Assembly (NCBI GenBank): GCA_016716705.1
Contig: JADJVF010000008.1
Location: 132,194 to 196,193 of the forward strand
DNA from: Holophagales bacterium
GTDB taxonomy: Bacteria > Acidobacteriota > Thermoanaerobaculia > UBA5066
DNA: 64,000 bases
Direction: 5' to 3'
Shown here piece after piece: positions 10,301 through 17,572 of the stretch. The notes below the pieces were generated by a model, which saw only the letters and a list, made by a program, of their open reading frames with translations, had not been told where the DNA came from and made no database searches. Made by a program: the position numbers and the translations under genes. The stretch's first letter is position 1. Each line of letters starts with the position of its first letter.

Positions 10301-11295
10301 GCGGCGCTCCCGTCGACGGCCCCGGTCTCCTCGAAGGGGTGGCCGGTCCGGTCGACGAAGACGTCCTCGAGGGACGGGGCGCCGAGCGTGAGCGAGCGGA
10401 AGCGCCCCGGGAACGAGGCCGCGAGGAAGGGGACGAGGGCGGTTGCGTCGGGGCGTTCGACGCGCACCGTCGCGCCGACGGCGCCGACGCGACCGGTCTG
10501 CGGGACGAGGTCCGGATCGGCCTCCGGAGCTCGAGCCGAGCGAAGCGGCGATGTCGGCCGCGAGACTCGCGGCCTCCTCCTCGGACCCGGTCACGAGGAC
10601 GAGGACGTCGCCCCCGACCTCGCGCTTCAGGTCGGCGGGGCGCCGAGGGCGACGAGGCGGCCGCGGTCGAGGATGCCGATGCGCCCCGCCTCCTCCGCCT
10701 CGTCGAAGAGGTGCGTCGTGAGCAGTACGGTGGTCCCGCCGCGCGCGAGCTCGGCGAGGAGCGCCCGCAGGCTCCGGCGGGCGAGAGGGTCGAGGCCGGT
10801 GGAGGGCTCGTCGAGGAGGAGGACCTTCGGGGCGCCGAGGAGCGCCTTGGCGATCTCGACGCGGCGCGCGAGGCCGCCGGAGAGCGTCTCGACGAGGTCG
10901 CGCGCGCGGTCGTCGACGCCCATCCGCCCGAGGAGCTCGCCTGCGCGCGTGCGCAGCGCGCGCCCGCCGAGGCCGAGGATCGCCCCGTGGACGAGGAGGT
11001 TCTCGAGGACGGTCAGCTTGCGGTCCAGGCTCGGCGACTGGAAGACGACGCCGAGGCGCCGGCGCAGCTCGCGCAGGGAGCCGTCGGGCGAGAGGCCGTC
11101 GACGCGGAACGTCCCTTCCGACGGGGGGATCAGCGTCGCGAGGAGCTTGAAGAGGGTCGTCTTGCCGCCGCCGTTCGGCCCCAGGAGCGCGAAGAGCTCG
11201 CCCGGCGCGACGTCGAAGGAGACGCGGTCGAGGGCGAGGCGGTCGCCGTACGTCCGGCTCAGCCCCTCGACCGAGACGAGGGGAGGGGCGCTCAT
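10297..11295 (-). CDS. ABC transporter ATP-binding protein with two compensating frameshifts
   Basis: ATPase partner of the downstream ABC-2 permease. From ATG 11295: Walker A GPNGGGKTTLFK, Q-loop FQSPSLDRK, signature LSGGLARRVEIAKALL, Walker B LLLDEPSTGLD, His switch LLTTHLFDEAEE. The frame hits TGA at 10627 just after LVALGAP, but the expected continuation ADLKREVGGDVLVLVTG is in the next frame, and about 95 bases on (near 10530-10545) the original frame resumes and ends with SLEDVFVDRTGHP, the usual ABC-2 ATPase tail, at 10297. One base missing near 10635 and one extra near 10535 would give an intact protein of about 332 residues. Start overlaps the ctaB stop as ATGA. Confidence 0.85.
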
Positions 11296-12167
11296 CCGCC
11301 CGCGACGCGGTCGGCGAGGAGGAGGACGACGATCGCCGGGAGCCAGGCGATGGATGCGAGGAACATCGATTTCGCGGCCCCGTCGGTCGTCTCGCGGAAG
11401 AAGCGGACCGCCGTCCCCGCGAACCAGGCCGAGAGGAGGAACGCTCCCGCCGCGTAGACGAGGCCCGCCGTCCCGAGGAACGTCGGAAGGACGCTGACCG
11501 GGACGAGCAGGAGGCCGAACGCGAGGGCGTGCCGCGCGGAGCTGCGTCCCGTGGGGTCGACGGTCGAGAGGATCCGGAAGCCGGCGGCTCCGTAGTCGGC
11601 ACGGTGCCTCCAGCCGATGGCGTAGAAGTGCGGCATCTGCCAGAGGAAGAGGATCGCGAAGAGCGCGAGTCCGGGCGCGCCGATGGCTCCCGCGGCGGCC
11701 GTGTATCCGCCGAGCGGAGGGAGGGCGCCGGGGATCGCGCCGACGATCGTCGAGAGGGGCGAGCGGGTCTTCATCGGCGTGTAGACGAAGACGTAGCTCG
11801 TCAGCGTGAGGGCCGCCAGGAGCGCCGTGACGCCGTTCGCGAAGAGCCAGAGCTCGCCGACGCCGAGGACGGAAAGGAAGAGGGCGAAGGCGATCGCCTC
11901 GGCGAGCGGGAGGCGCCCGGCCGGGAGGGGGCGTGTCGCGGTGCGCGCCATCCGCCGGTCGAGGTCGACCTCGGCGATCTCGTTGAAGGCGCTCGTACCG
12001 GAGGCGACGAGGGCGGTGCCGAGGAGCGTGTGCAGGAGGAGGACCGCGTCGAGGCCCGCCAGCGGGCCGGCCGTTCCCGCGGCGAAGCCGAGGAAGGCGG
12101 TGAGGACGACGAAGACCGTGATCCGCGGCTTCGTCAGCTCGGAGAGGTCCGACAGGTGTTGCTTCAT
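11292..12167 (-). CDS. ctaB: Protoheme IX farnesyltransferase (heme O synthase)
   Basis: A 291-residue polytopic UbiA-family prenyltransferase that attaches farnesyl to heme b to make heme O for heme-copper oxidases. Both Asp-rich prenyl-diphosphate sites are visible: NEIAEVDLDRRMARTATRPL early in the protein and the later RADYGAAGFRIL segment. About nine transmembrane helices. The ATG at 12167 overlaps the ctaA stop (ATGA), and its own stop overlaps the ABC ATPase start, so the order of use (heme O synthase after heme A synthase gene) is fixed on one transcript. Confidence 0.95.
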   Translation of the reverse strand: MKQHLSDLSELTKPRITVFVVLTAFLGFAAGTAGPLAGLDAVLLLHTLLGTALVASGTSAFNEIAEVDLDRRMARTATRPLPAGRLPLAEAIAFALFLSVLGVGELWLFANGVTALLAALTLTSYVFVYTPMKTRSPLSTIVGAIPGALPPLGGYTAAAGAIGAPGLALFAILFLWQMPHFYAIGWRHRADYGAAGFRILSTVDPTGRSSARHALAFGLLLVPVSVLPTFLGTAGLVYAAGAFLLSAWFAGTAVRFFRETTDGAAKSMFLASIAWLPAIVVLLLADRVAGG

Positions 12168-13144
12168 GCGGTCGCCGGAGCCGCGTCGCCTGCGGGGACG
12201 ACGGCCTTCGCCGGGGCCGTGGAGAGTTCCCTGATGCGCGCGAGGAGGACCGCGGCGAGGACGCCCGTGATCCAGAGGAGTCCGCCGACGGCGAGGTGGG
12301 CGGAGGTGATCGCCACGGCCTTCGCGGTCCAGACCGAGGTCGCGCCGAGCGTCACCTGAACGGCGAGGAGGACGAGCCAGAGGGTCGAGAGCGGTCCGGA
12401 GCCGGGGACTCCCTCGAGCTTGCGGATCGCGAGCGCCGCGGCGACGACGAGGGCGACGACGACCCAGGCGAACGCCCGGTGCGCGAAGTGGGCCAGGACG
12501 CCGCTCGCGGCCCACTCGGACCCGGTCGGTACGATCTTGCCGAAGGAAAGGGGCCAGTCGGGAATGGCGAGCCCCGCGCCGGTGTGGCGGACGATGGCGC
12601 CCAGGAGGATCTGCACGTAGCTCGCCCCGGCGGCCAGGAGCGCGAGGCGGGACGCTCTCGCCAGGTGGGCCCGGTCGACGGCGATGCGCGGCGCCTGCTC
12701 GGAAAAGCGGCCCCAGAAGCGCGACGTCCGGAGCGCGATCGTCGCGGTGAGGGCGAAGACGATCTGCGCGAGCCCCGCGTGCGCGGAGGAGACGGCCGGC
12801 GGGAGGAGGAAGAGAACCGTCATCCCCCCGAGGACCGCCTGTCCGAGGATCGTGCCGAAGGCGGCGAGGCCCAGGCGGAACGTGATCCTGTCCGTCCGGC
12901 CGAAGCCGAGGACGAGAATCTGCAGTCCGACCATCGTCGCCACCGTGGCGGCGATCAGCCGGTGGCCGTGCTCGTAGAGGATTCCTCCCACCATCGGCGG
13001 CATCAGCTTGCCGTAGGAGAGCGGCCAGTCGGGAACGGCGAGGCCGGAGCCGGTCGACGTGACGAGCGCCCCCGCGACGAGGAGCAGGAAGACCGAGACG
13101 GCGACGGTGCGCGTGGAGACGCGAACGAACTTACCGGGTTTCAT
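12164..13144 (-). CDS. ctaA: Heme A synthase (COX15/CtaA)
   Basis: A 326-residue eight-helix membrane protein that oxidises the C8 methyl of heme O to make heme A. The two homologous halves are obvious: GSGLAVPDWPLSYGK and GAGLAIPDWPLSFGK repeat, and the four heme-ligand histidines lie in EHGHRLIAA, SSAHAGLAQ, HFAHRAFAW and SAHLAVGG. I chose ATG 13144, which has AGGA four bases upstream; ATG 13168 would overlap the copper-lipoprotein stop as ATGA and adds eight residues. The presence of both ctaA and ctaB says this organism makes an aa3-type oxidase, whose subunits are outside the window. Confidence 0.93.
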   Translation of the reverse strand: MKPGKFVRVSTRTVAVSVFLLLVAGALVTSTGSGLAVPDWPLSYGKLMPPMVGGILYEHGHRLIAATVATMVGLQILVLGFGRTDRITFRLGLAAFGTILGQAVLGGMTVLFLLPPAVSSAHAGLAQIVFALTATIALRTSRFWGRFSEQAPRIAVDRAHLARASRLALLAAGASYVQILLGAIVRHTGAGLAIPDWPLSFGKIVPTGSEWAASGVLAHFAHRAFAWVVVALVVAAALAIRKLEGVPGSGPLSTLWLVLLAVQVTLGATSVWTAKAVAITSAHLAVGGLLWITGVLAAVLLARIRELSTAPAKAVVPAGDAAPATA

Positions 13145-13164
13145 CGGTCCTACGCCTTCGGGCC

Positions 13165-13974
13165 TCATGTGTGTGGGGAGGCAGGGGAGGCAGGGGAGGC
13201 GGAGGAGGCAGAGGACACGAAGGTGACGTCGTGGGACGCAGTCTCGCCGTCCGCGACGGTGACGGTGAACGTCTGCGCGGGGAGCTTCTCGTGCCACGCC
13301 TCGATCGTGTACCTCCCGGCGGGGAGTCCCCTGATCTCGTAGAGGCCGTCGGGCCCGGTCACCGCGAAGAACGGGTGGGGGACGACGGCGACCCAGGCGC
13401 GCATCCAGGGGTGGACGTCGCACTTGAAGGGGACGATCTCGGGCTTCTCGAAGGTGCGCGTGTAGCGCGTGCCGGGGGCGGGCATGCCGAGGTTGAAGGC
13501 CTTGTTCTCCTTCGCCGCGGCGTGGACGTTGTGGAGCGTGGCGTCCGACGAGACGATGTCGAGCGGCTGGCCGGTCATCAGCGCGAGGACACGCGGGGAG
13601 TAGGCGCACCCCTTCTGGTCGAGCTGCTTCGCTTCCGCCGGCGCGGCGTAGACCCCCGTGACGCCCTCGGTGACGCGGAGGAGGACGTTCCCGAGAGCGC
13701 CATCCGCTCCGACGACATACGCCGGAAGCTCCGTCTCGCCGGGGTTGTGTCCGGCGCAGAACGGGTCGGTCGTCATCGTCACCGTCTCGTTGGCCGGGGG
13801 CGCTCCGGTCAGGGAGACGCGCCCCGACACGACGGCCGTTCCGAGCCTGCCCGGAGGACCGGCCGGGGCCTTCGGGGCCTCGGGGGATTTCGGGCTGCAG
13901 GCGGCGAGGACGAGCAGCAGGGCGAAGGGTGCGAACACCGCCCGTCCGGCGCGGGAAGAAGGGGGGCTCTGCAT
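13165..13974 (-). CDS. Copper-binding (cupredoxin-like) lipoprotein with carboxypeptidase-regulatory-like domain
   Basis: A 269-residue lipoprotein: signal sequence with lipobox LAAC (C26). The middle of the protein looks like a plastocyanin-type domain: histidines at 148 and 151 (TLHNVHA) and C185-x2-H188-x2-M191 in FKCDVHPWM, the full set of type 1 copper ligands. The C-terminal part (GPDGLYEIRGLPAGRYTI) is a carboxypeptidase-regulatory-like beta-sandwich, and a repetitive Ser/Ala/Pro tail ends it. As first gene of the oxidase-assembly operon it may be an electron carrier or copper store. The ATG at 13974 is chosen because a consensus promoter at 14030-14058 excludes the longer starts. No cognate name known to me. 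Confidence 0.8.
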   Translation of the reverse strand: MQSPPSSRAGRAVFAPFALLLVLAACSPKSPEAPKAPAGPPGRLGTAVVSGRVSLTGAPPANETVTMTTDPFCAGHNPGETELPAYVVGADGALGNVLLRVTEGVTGVYAAPAEAKQLDQKGCAYSPRVLALMTGQPLDIVSSDATLHNVHAAAKENKAFNLGMPAPGTRYTRTFEKPEIVPFKCDVHPWMRAWVAVVPHPFFAVTGPDGLYEIRGLPAGRYTIEAWHEKLPAQTFTVTVADGETASHDVTFVSSASSASPASPASPHT

Positions 13975-14029
13975 GCGGCTTTTCTTGCGGAAGACGAGGC
14001 GGGGGACCCGCCCGGCTCCAAAACCCATG

Positions 14030-14058
14030 ATGCTATTTCCGGGTGGCAACCCTGTCAA
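14030..14058 (-). promoter_or_regulatory. Sigma-70-type promoter of the oxidase-assembly operon
   Basis: On the minus strand TTGACA (14058-14053) is followed after exactly 17 bases by TAGCAT (14035-14030). This places transcription start near 14023, about 50 bases before the copper-lipoprotein ATG at 13974, and so reads through all seven genes down to 8446. Confidence 0.6.
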
Positions 14059-14213
14059 TCGGCCGGCAAAAGAGGGGAGTCTAGTCTACGCTCTACACCC
14101 TGTTCGGCCGGTCCGACCGCAGGGCGTAGGCCAGACCCTGCATAGGAGAGATGGGGAGGACGGTGCTTCCCGTTCCGCTACGATGCCCGGCGGCTGCCCG
14201 AAGGGGAGGAAGC

Positions 14214-15320
14214 GTGAGGATCGAGAAGGTCGTCCTTCGGCTCGTCGAGATGCCCCTGAAGTTCCGGTTCCGGACGTCGTTCGGCGAAACGGCGGCGAAG
14301 CGGTTCCTCCTCGTGGAGGCGATCTCGGAGGGGATCTCCGGCTGGGGAGAGTGCGTCGCCGAGGATGGGCCGTTCTACTCCCCGGAGACGACGGACTCGG
14401 CCCGGTCCGCCCTTTCGAGGTTCCTGATTCCGCTCGTCCTGGGGAGGGATCTTCCGGACGCCCCGGCGTTCGACCGCCTCGCCGACCGCGTTCGCGGGAA
14501 CCGGATGGCGAAAGGGGCGCTCGAGGCGGCCCTCCGGGATCTCTTTGCGCGAGTGGACGGCGTCTCCCTCGCGCGAAACCTCGGCGGCACGCGGACCGTG
14601 ATCGAGGTGGGAGTCTCCCTCGGCCTTCAGCCGACGGTCGAGGCGACCGTCGAGAACGTGCGAAGGCACGTGGCGCAGGGCTACCGGAGGATCAAGGTGA
14701 AGATCGAGCCCGGGGCGGACGTCGACCGGGTGGCGGCCGTGCGGGAGGCGTTCCCCGACCTGCCGCTCACGGCGGACGCGAACGCCGCCTACACGCTCGA
14801 AACCTCGGAGCCGCTCCTGGCGCTCGACGCGTTCGGCCTCGACTACATCGAGCAGCCGCTCCACCACGAGGATCTCGTGGACCACGCGCGGCTCGCCGGG
14901 CGGCTCTCGACCCCCATCTGTCTCGACGAGTCGATCCGCTCGTCCGCCGACGCCGCCGCGGCGATCTCGCTCGGGGCGTGCCGGGTCCTCAACGTGAAGA
15001 TCGGGCGCGTGGGAGGGCACGGCGAGGCGCTCCGGATCCACGACGTGGCCTCGGCGGCGGGGGTGCCGCTCTGGTGCGGCGGCATGCTCGAGTCGGGAGT
15101 CGGGCGAGCGCACAACATCGCCGCCGCGACCCTGCCCGGGTTCACGAAGCCGGGCGACACCTCGTCGTCCTCGCGCTACTTCGAGGAGGACATCGTCGAG
15201 CCGCGGCCCGAGGCGGCGGACGGCCTGATGCCGGTGCCGGAAGGTCCCGGCATCGGCGTAGAGATACGGCGGGACGTCCTGGCGCGCTTCACGCTCGAGA
15301 CGCTGGAGCTGTCGGCGTGA
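14214..15320 (+). CDS. o-Succinylbenzoate synthase / N-succinylamino acid racemase family enzyme
   Basis: A 368-residue enolase-superfamily enzyme of the MenC/NSAR group. The acid/base lysines are K163 (second Lys of RIKVKIEP) and K262 (NVKIGRVGG); metal ligands are D188 (TADANAAY), E213 (YIEQPLHH) and D238 (CLDESI), all present. Members of this family make o-succinylbenzoate for menaquinone or racemise N-succinylamino acids, and sequence alone cannot separate them. The neighbours decide: no other men gene is here, and the next two coupled genes are an M20 deacylase and a GNAT protein, the known partners of the racemase. GTG 14214 has GGGGAGGA upstream. Confidence 0.9.
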   Translation: MRIEKVVLRLVEMPLKFRFRTSFGETAAKRFLLVEAISEGISGWGECVAEDGPFYSPETTDSARSALSRFLIPLVLGRDLPDAPAFDRLADRVRGNRMAKGALEAALRDLFARVDGVSLARNLGGTRTVIEVGVSLGLQPTVEATVENVRRHVAQGYRRIKVKIEPGADVDRVAAVREAFPDLPLTADANAAYTLETSEPLLALDAFGLDYIEQPLHHEDLVDHARLAGRLSTPICLDESIRSSADAAAAISLGACRVLNVKIGRVGGHGEALRIHDVASAAGVPLWCGGMLESGVGRAHNIAAATLPGFTKPGDTSSSSRYFEEDIVEPRPEAADGLMPVPEGPGIGVEIRRDVLARFTLETLELSA

Positions 15321-16468
15321 CGGAGGCGCCGGGCACGGCCGGGCTCCTCGCGCACTTCTCGGCGAGAGCCGGCTCGATGCTCGGGGACCTCGAGGCGCTC
15401 GTGACGAGGGAGAGCCCGTCGGCGGACGCCGCGGCCGTCACGGCGCTGTCCGAATGGGTGCGCGCCCGCCTCACGGCGTGCGGGGTCCCGGCCGAGAGGA
15501 TCGCTTTCGAGGGACGCGGTGACGGCGTGCTCGCCCGGCTCGGTCCCGGGAACGGCGGCACGCTTCTTCTCGGGCACCTCGACACGGTGTGGCCGCTCGG
15601 GACGCTCGCGACGCAGCCGTTTCACGCCGGGGGCAACCTCGCGACGGGGCCGGGTGTTTTCGACATGAAGGGAGGCGTCGCGGTCCTTCTCGCCGTCCTC
15701 TCGGCGGCGGGTGAGGGGGCGTTCACCCCGGCACGCGGCGTCTCCCTCCTGCTCACCTCCGACGAGGAGCAGGGAAGCGGCGCCTCGCGCGGGCAGATCC
15801 TCGAGGAGGCGCGGCGGAGGGATCGGGTCTTCGTCCTGGAGCCGTCGGGCGACGGGGGGGCGGCGAAGGTGGCGCGCAAGGGGGTCGGCCTGGCCGTGGC
15901 GCGCTTCCACGGAGTGCCGGCCCACTCGGGGCTGGAGCCGGAGAAAGGGGCGTCGGCGCTCCTGGAGATGGCCCGCTTCGCCCTCCGGGCCGACGCCCTC
16001 GCCGACCGCGATGCGGGGACGACCGTCGTTCCGACGCTGGCCTCCGCGGGAAACGCGCGAAACGTCGTCCCCCCGACGGCGGAGGTGACGGTCGACTTCC
16101 GTTTCTGGACGGCGGCGGAGGGGGAGCGGATGTGCGAGGGGCTGAGGGCGTTCACGCCGCTGGACGCGCGGGTCGACGCGGAGGTCTCGGCCGTCGTCTC
16201 GCGCCCGCCCATGGAGCCGACGCCGGAGTCGCTCGCGCTTCACCGGACCGCTCGTGCGGTGGCCGCGGCCCTCGGCTTCGGCCTCGCGGCGGCGCGCGTC
16301 GGCGGGGCCTCCGACGGCAACCTGACGGCGGCGGCGGGAATCCCGACGCTCGACGGGCTCGGCCCGCGCGGCGGGGGGGCGCACGCCCGGGGCGAGCACG
16401 TCGAGCTGGACGACCTGCCCCGGCGCGCGGCGCTCGTCGCCGCGCTGCTGGCGGAGGTGGAGGTTTGA
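15317..16468 (+). CDS. M20 family amidohydrolase, likely N-succinyl-L-amino acid desuccinylase
   Basis: A 383-residue cytosolic (no signal peptide) glutamate-carboxypeptidase-like M20 enzyme. Zinc ligands and catalytic residues are seen in LLGHLDTVWPLGT, GPGVFDMKGG, SDEEQGSG and, at the end, GGGAHARGEHV. The GTG start overlaps the racemase stop as GTGA. In Geobacillus an M20 L-desuccinylase acts after N-succinylamino acid racemase, releasing free L-amino acid and making the D-to-L conversion irreversible; the same order here supports that role. The family also includes folate-hydrolysing carboxypeptidase G2, which is a less likely alternative. Confidence 0.85.
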   Translation: MTEAPGTAGLLAHFSARAGSMLGDLEALVTRESPSADAAAVTALSEWVRARLTACGVPAERIAFEGRGDGVLARLGPGNGGTLLLGHLDTVWPLGTLATQPFHAGGNLATGPGVFDMKGGVAVLLAVLSAAGEGAFTPARGVSLLLTSDEEQGSGASRGQILEEARRRDRVFVLEPSGDGGAAKVARKGVGLAVARFHGVPAHSGLEPEKGASALLEMARFALRADALADRDAGTTVVPTLASAGNARNVVPPTAEVTVDFRFWTAAEGERMCEGLRAFTPLDARVDAEVSAVVSRPPMEPTPESLALHRTARAVAAALGFGLAAARVGGASDGNLTAAAGIPTLDGLGPRGGGAHARGEHVELDDLPRRAALVAALLAEVEV

Positions 16469-17253
16469 GGGCGCCGCGCGTACGGGTCCGCGAGCTGCGG
16501 AGCCCGGCGGAGTTCGCGGAGGCGTCGCAGGCCGCGAAGGCGGCGTGGGGCTTCCCCGACCTGATGGTCCCGCCGCCGCCCGACATGATCACCGCCACGC
16601 ACTCGGGAGGGATGACGGCGGGTGCGTTCGAGGGGGAGGCCCTCCTCGGTTTCGTCCACGCGGTGCCGCGGACGAACCTGGGGCAGCCGGCGATCCATTC
16701 GCACCTCCTGGCGGTCAGACCCGACGCGCAGCGGCGCGGCTTGTCGGTGCTCCTCAAGCTCTACCAGCGGGAGTGGTGCCTCGGGCGCCGAATCGGGCTC
16801 GTCACGTGGACGTACGACCCGTTCATGCTCCGCAACGCGCGACTCAACCTCGTGAGGCTCGGCGCGGTCGTCCCCGTCTTCCTCCCCGACTTCTACGGAA
16901 AGGTCGGAGGCATCTACGGCGAGCTCCCGAGCGACCGGTTCGAGGCGCACTGGAAGCTCGAGAGCCCCGCAGTGGAGCGCGCCGCCCGCGGCGAGACCTC
17001 CGAGCTGACGCCCGAGGAGGCGGCCGCGCTCCCCGTGGTGAAGTCCGGGCGCCGCCCGGCCTCGCCCCGAGTCCTGCTGCCGTTCCCTGCGAAATTCCCC
17101 GAGGTCTTCCGAGACGACCCGGCGGCGGGGATCGCGGCCCGGCGGCGCTTCGGGCGTGCGGCCGCCGCGCTCTTTGCCGAGGGCTTCGAGGCGGTCTCGG
17201 TCGTCGAGAGGGCTGCGGGCCCGGCCTACGTCCTCGAGCGGTGCGGGGCGTAG
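16465..17253 (+). CDS. GNAT superfamily acyltransferase (COG3375 type), likely N-succinyltransferase
   Basis: A 262-residue protein with a GNAT core: HLLAVRPDAQRRGLSVLLKL (about residues 70-95) is the acyl-CoA pyrophosphate loop, preceded by GFVHAVPRTN. The segment GLVTWTYDPFMLRNARLNL and the LPDFYGKVGGIYGELPSDRF stretch are characteristic of COG3375 proteins. The TTG start overlaps the M20 stop as TTGA, with GGAGGTGGAGG just before. In the known pathway a GNAT enzyme succinylates D-amino acids from succinyl-CoA, providing the racemase substrate, so all three steps are encoded together. Specificity is inferred from context. Confidence 0.85.
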   Translation: MRAPRVRVRELRSPAEFAEASQAAKAAWGFPDLMVPPPPDMITATHSGGMTAGAFEGEALLGFVHAVPRTNLGQPAIHSHLLAVRPDAQRRGLSVLLKLYQREWCLGRRIGLVTWTYDPFMLRNARLNLVRLGAVVPVFLPDFYGKVGGIYGELPSDRFEAHWKLESPAVERAARGETSELTPEEAAALPVVKSGRRPASPRVLLPFPAKFPEVFRDDPAAGIAARRRFGRAAAALFAEGFEAVSVVERAAGPAYVLERCGA

Positions 17254-17287
17254 GATTCGATCGCTCTTCCGATCGAAAGGAGATCCC

Positions 17288-17560
17288 ATGAAGCGTCTCG
17301 CCTCTTTCCTCGCGGTCCTCGCCCTCGCCGCCGCGCCGGCCTTCGCCGCGGAGAAGACCTACCAGGTGACCGGCCCCGTCGTATCGGTGACCGACGCCGT
17401 CATCGTCGTCGACAAGGCCGGCGAGAAGTTCGAGATCGCCCGCACCAAGGACACGAAGCTGACGGGAGAGCTGAAGGTCGGGACGAAGGTCACCGTCAAG
17501 TACACGATGACCGCGACCACCATCGAGGCGAAGGAAGACAAGGCCCCGGCGAAGAAGTAA
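17288..17560 (+). CDS. Small exported protein, predicted OB-like beta fold
   Basis: A 90-residue protein with a textbook signal peptide (MKRLASFLAVLALAAAPAFA, cleavage after Ala20) and a 70-residue mature part dominated by alternating beta pattern (VTGPVVSVTDAVIVVDKAG, then KVGTKVTVKYTMT), like small periplasmic OB-fold proteins. The tail is Lys-rich. ATG 17288 has AAAGGAGA eight bases upstream. It lies 34 bases after the GNAT gene and converges with ppk2. No specific function recognised. Confidence 0.75.
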   Translation: MKRLASFLAVLALAAAPAFAAEKTYQVTGPVVSVTDAVIVVDKAGEKFEIARTKDTKLTGELKVGTKVTVKYTMTATTIEAKEDKAPAKK

Positions 17561-17572
17561 TAGGCGCGGGGC

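Noticed and set aside
13658..15310. 5' extension of the M20 frame upstream of 15317
   Set aside because: It overlaps the racemase gene in another frame; GTG 15317 with GTGA overlap is the true start.
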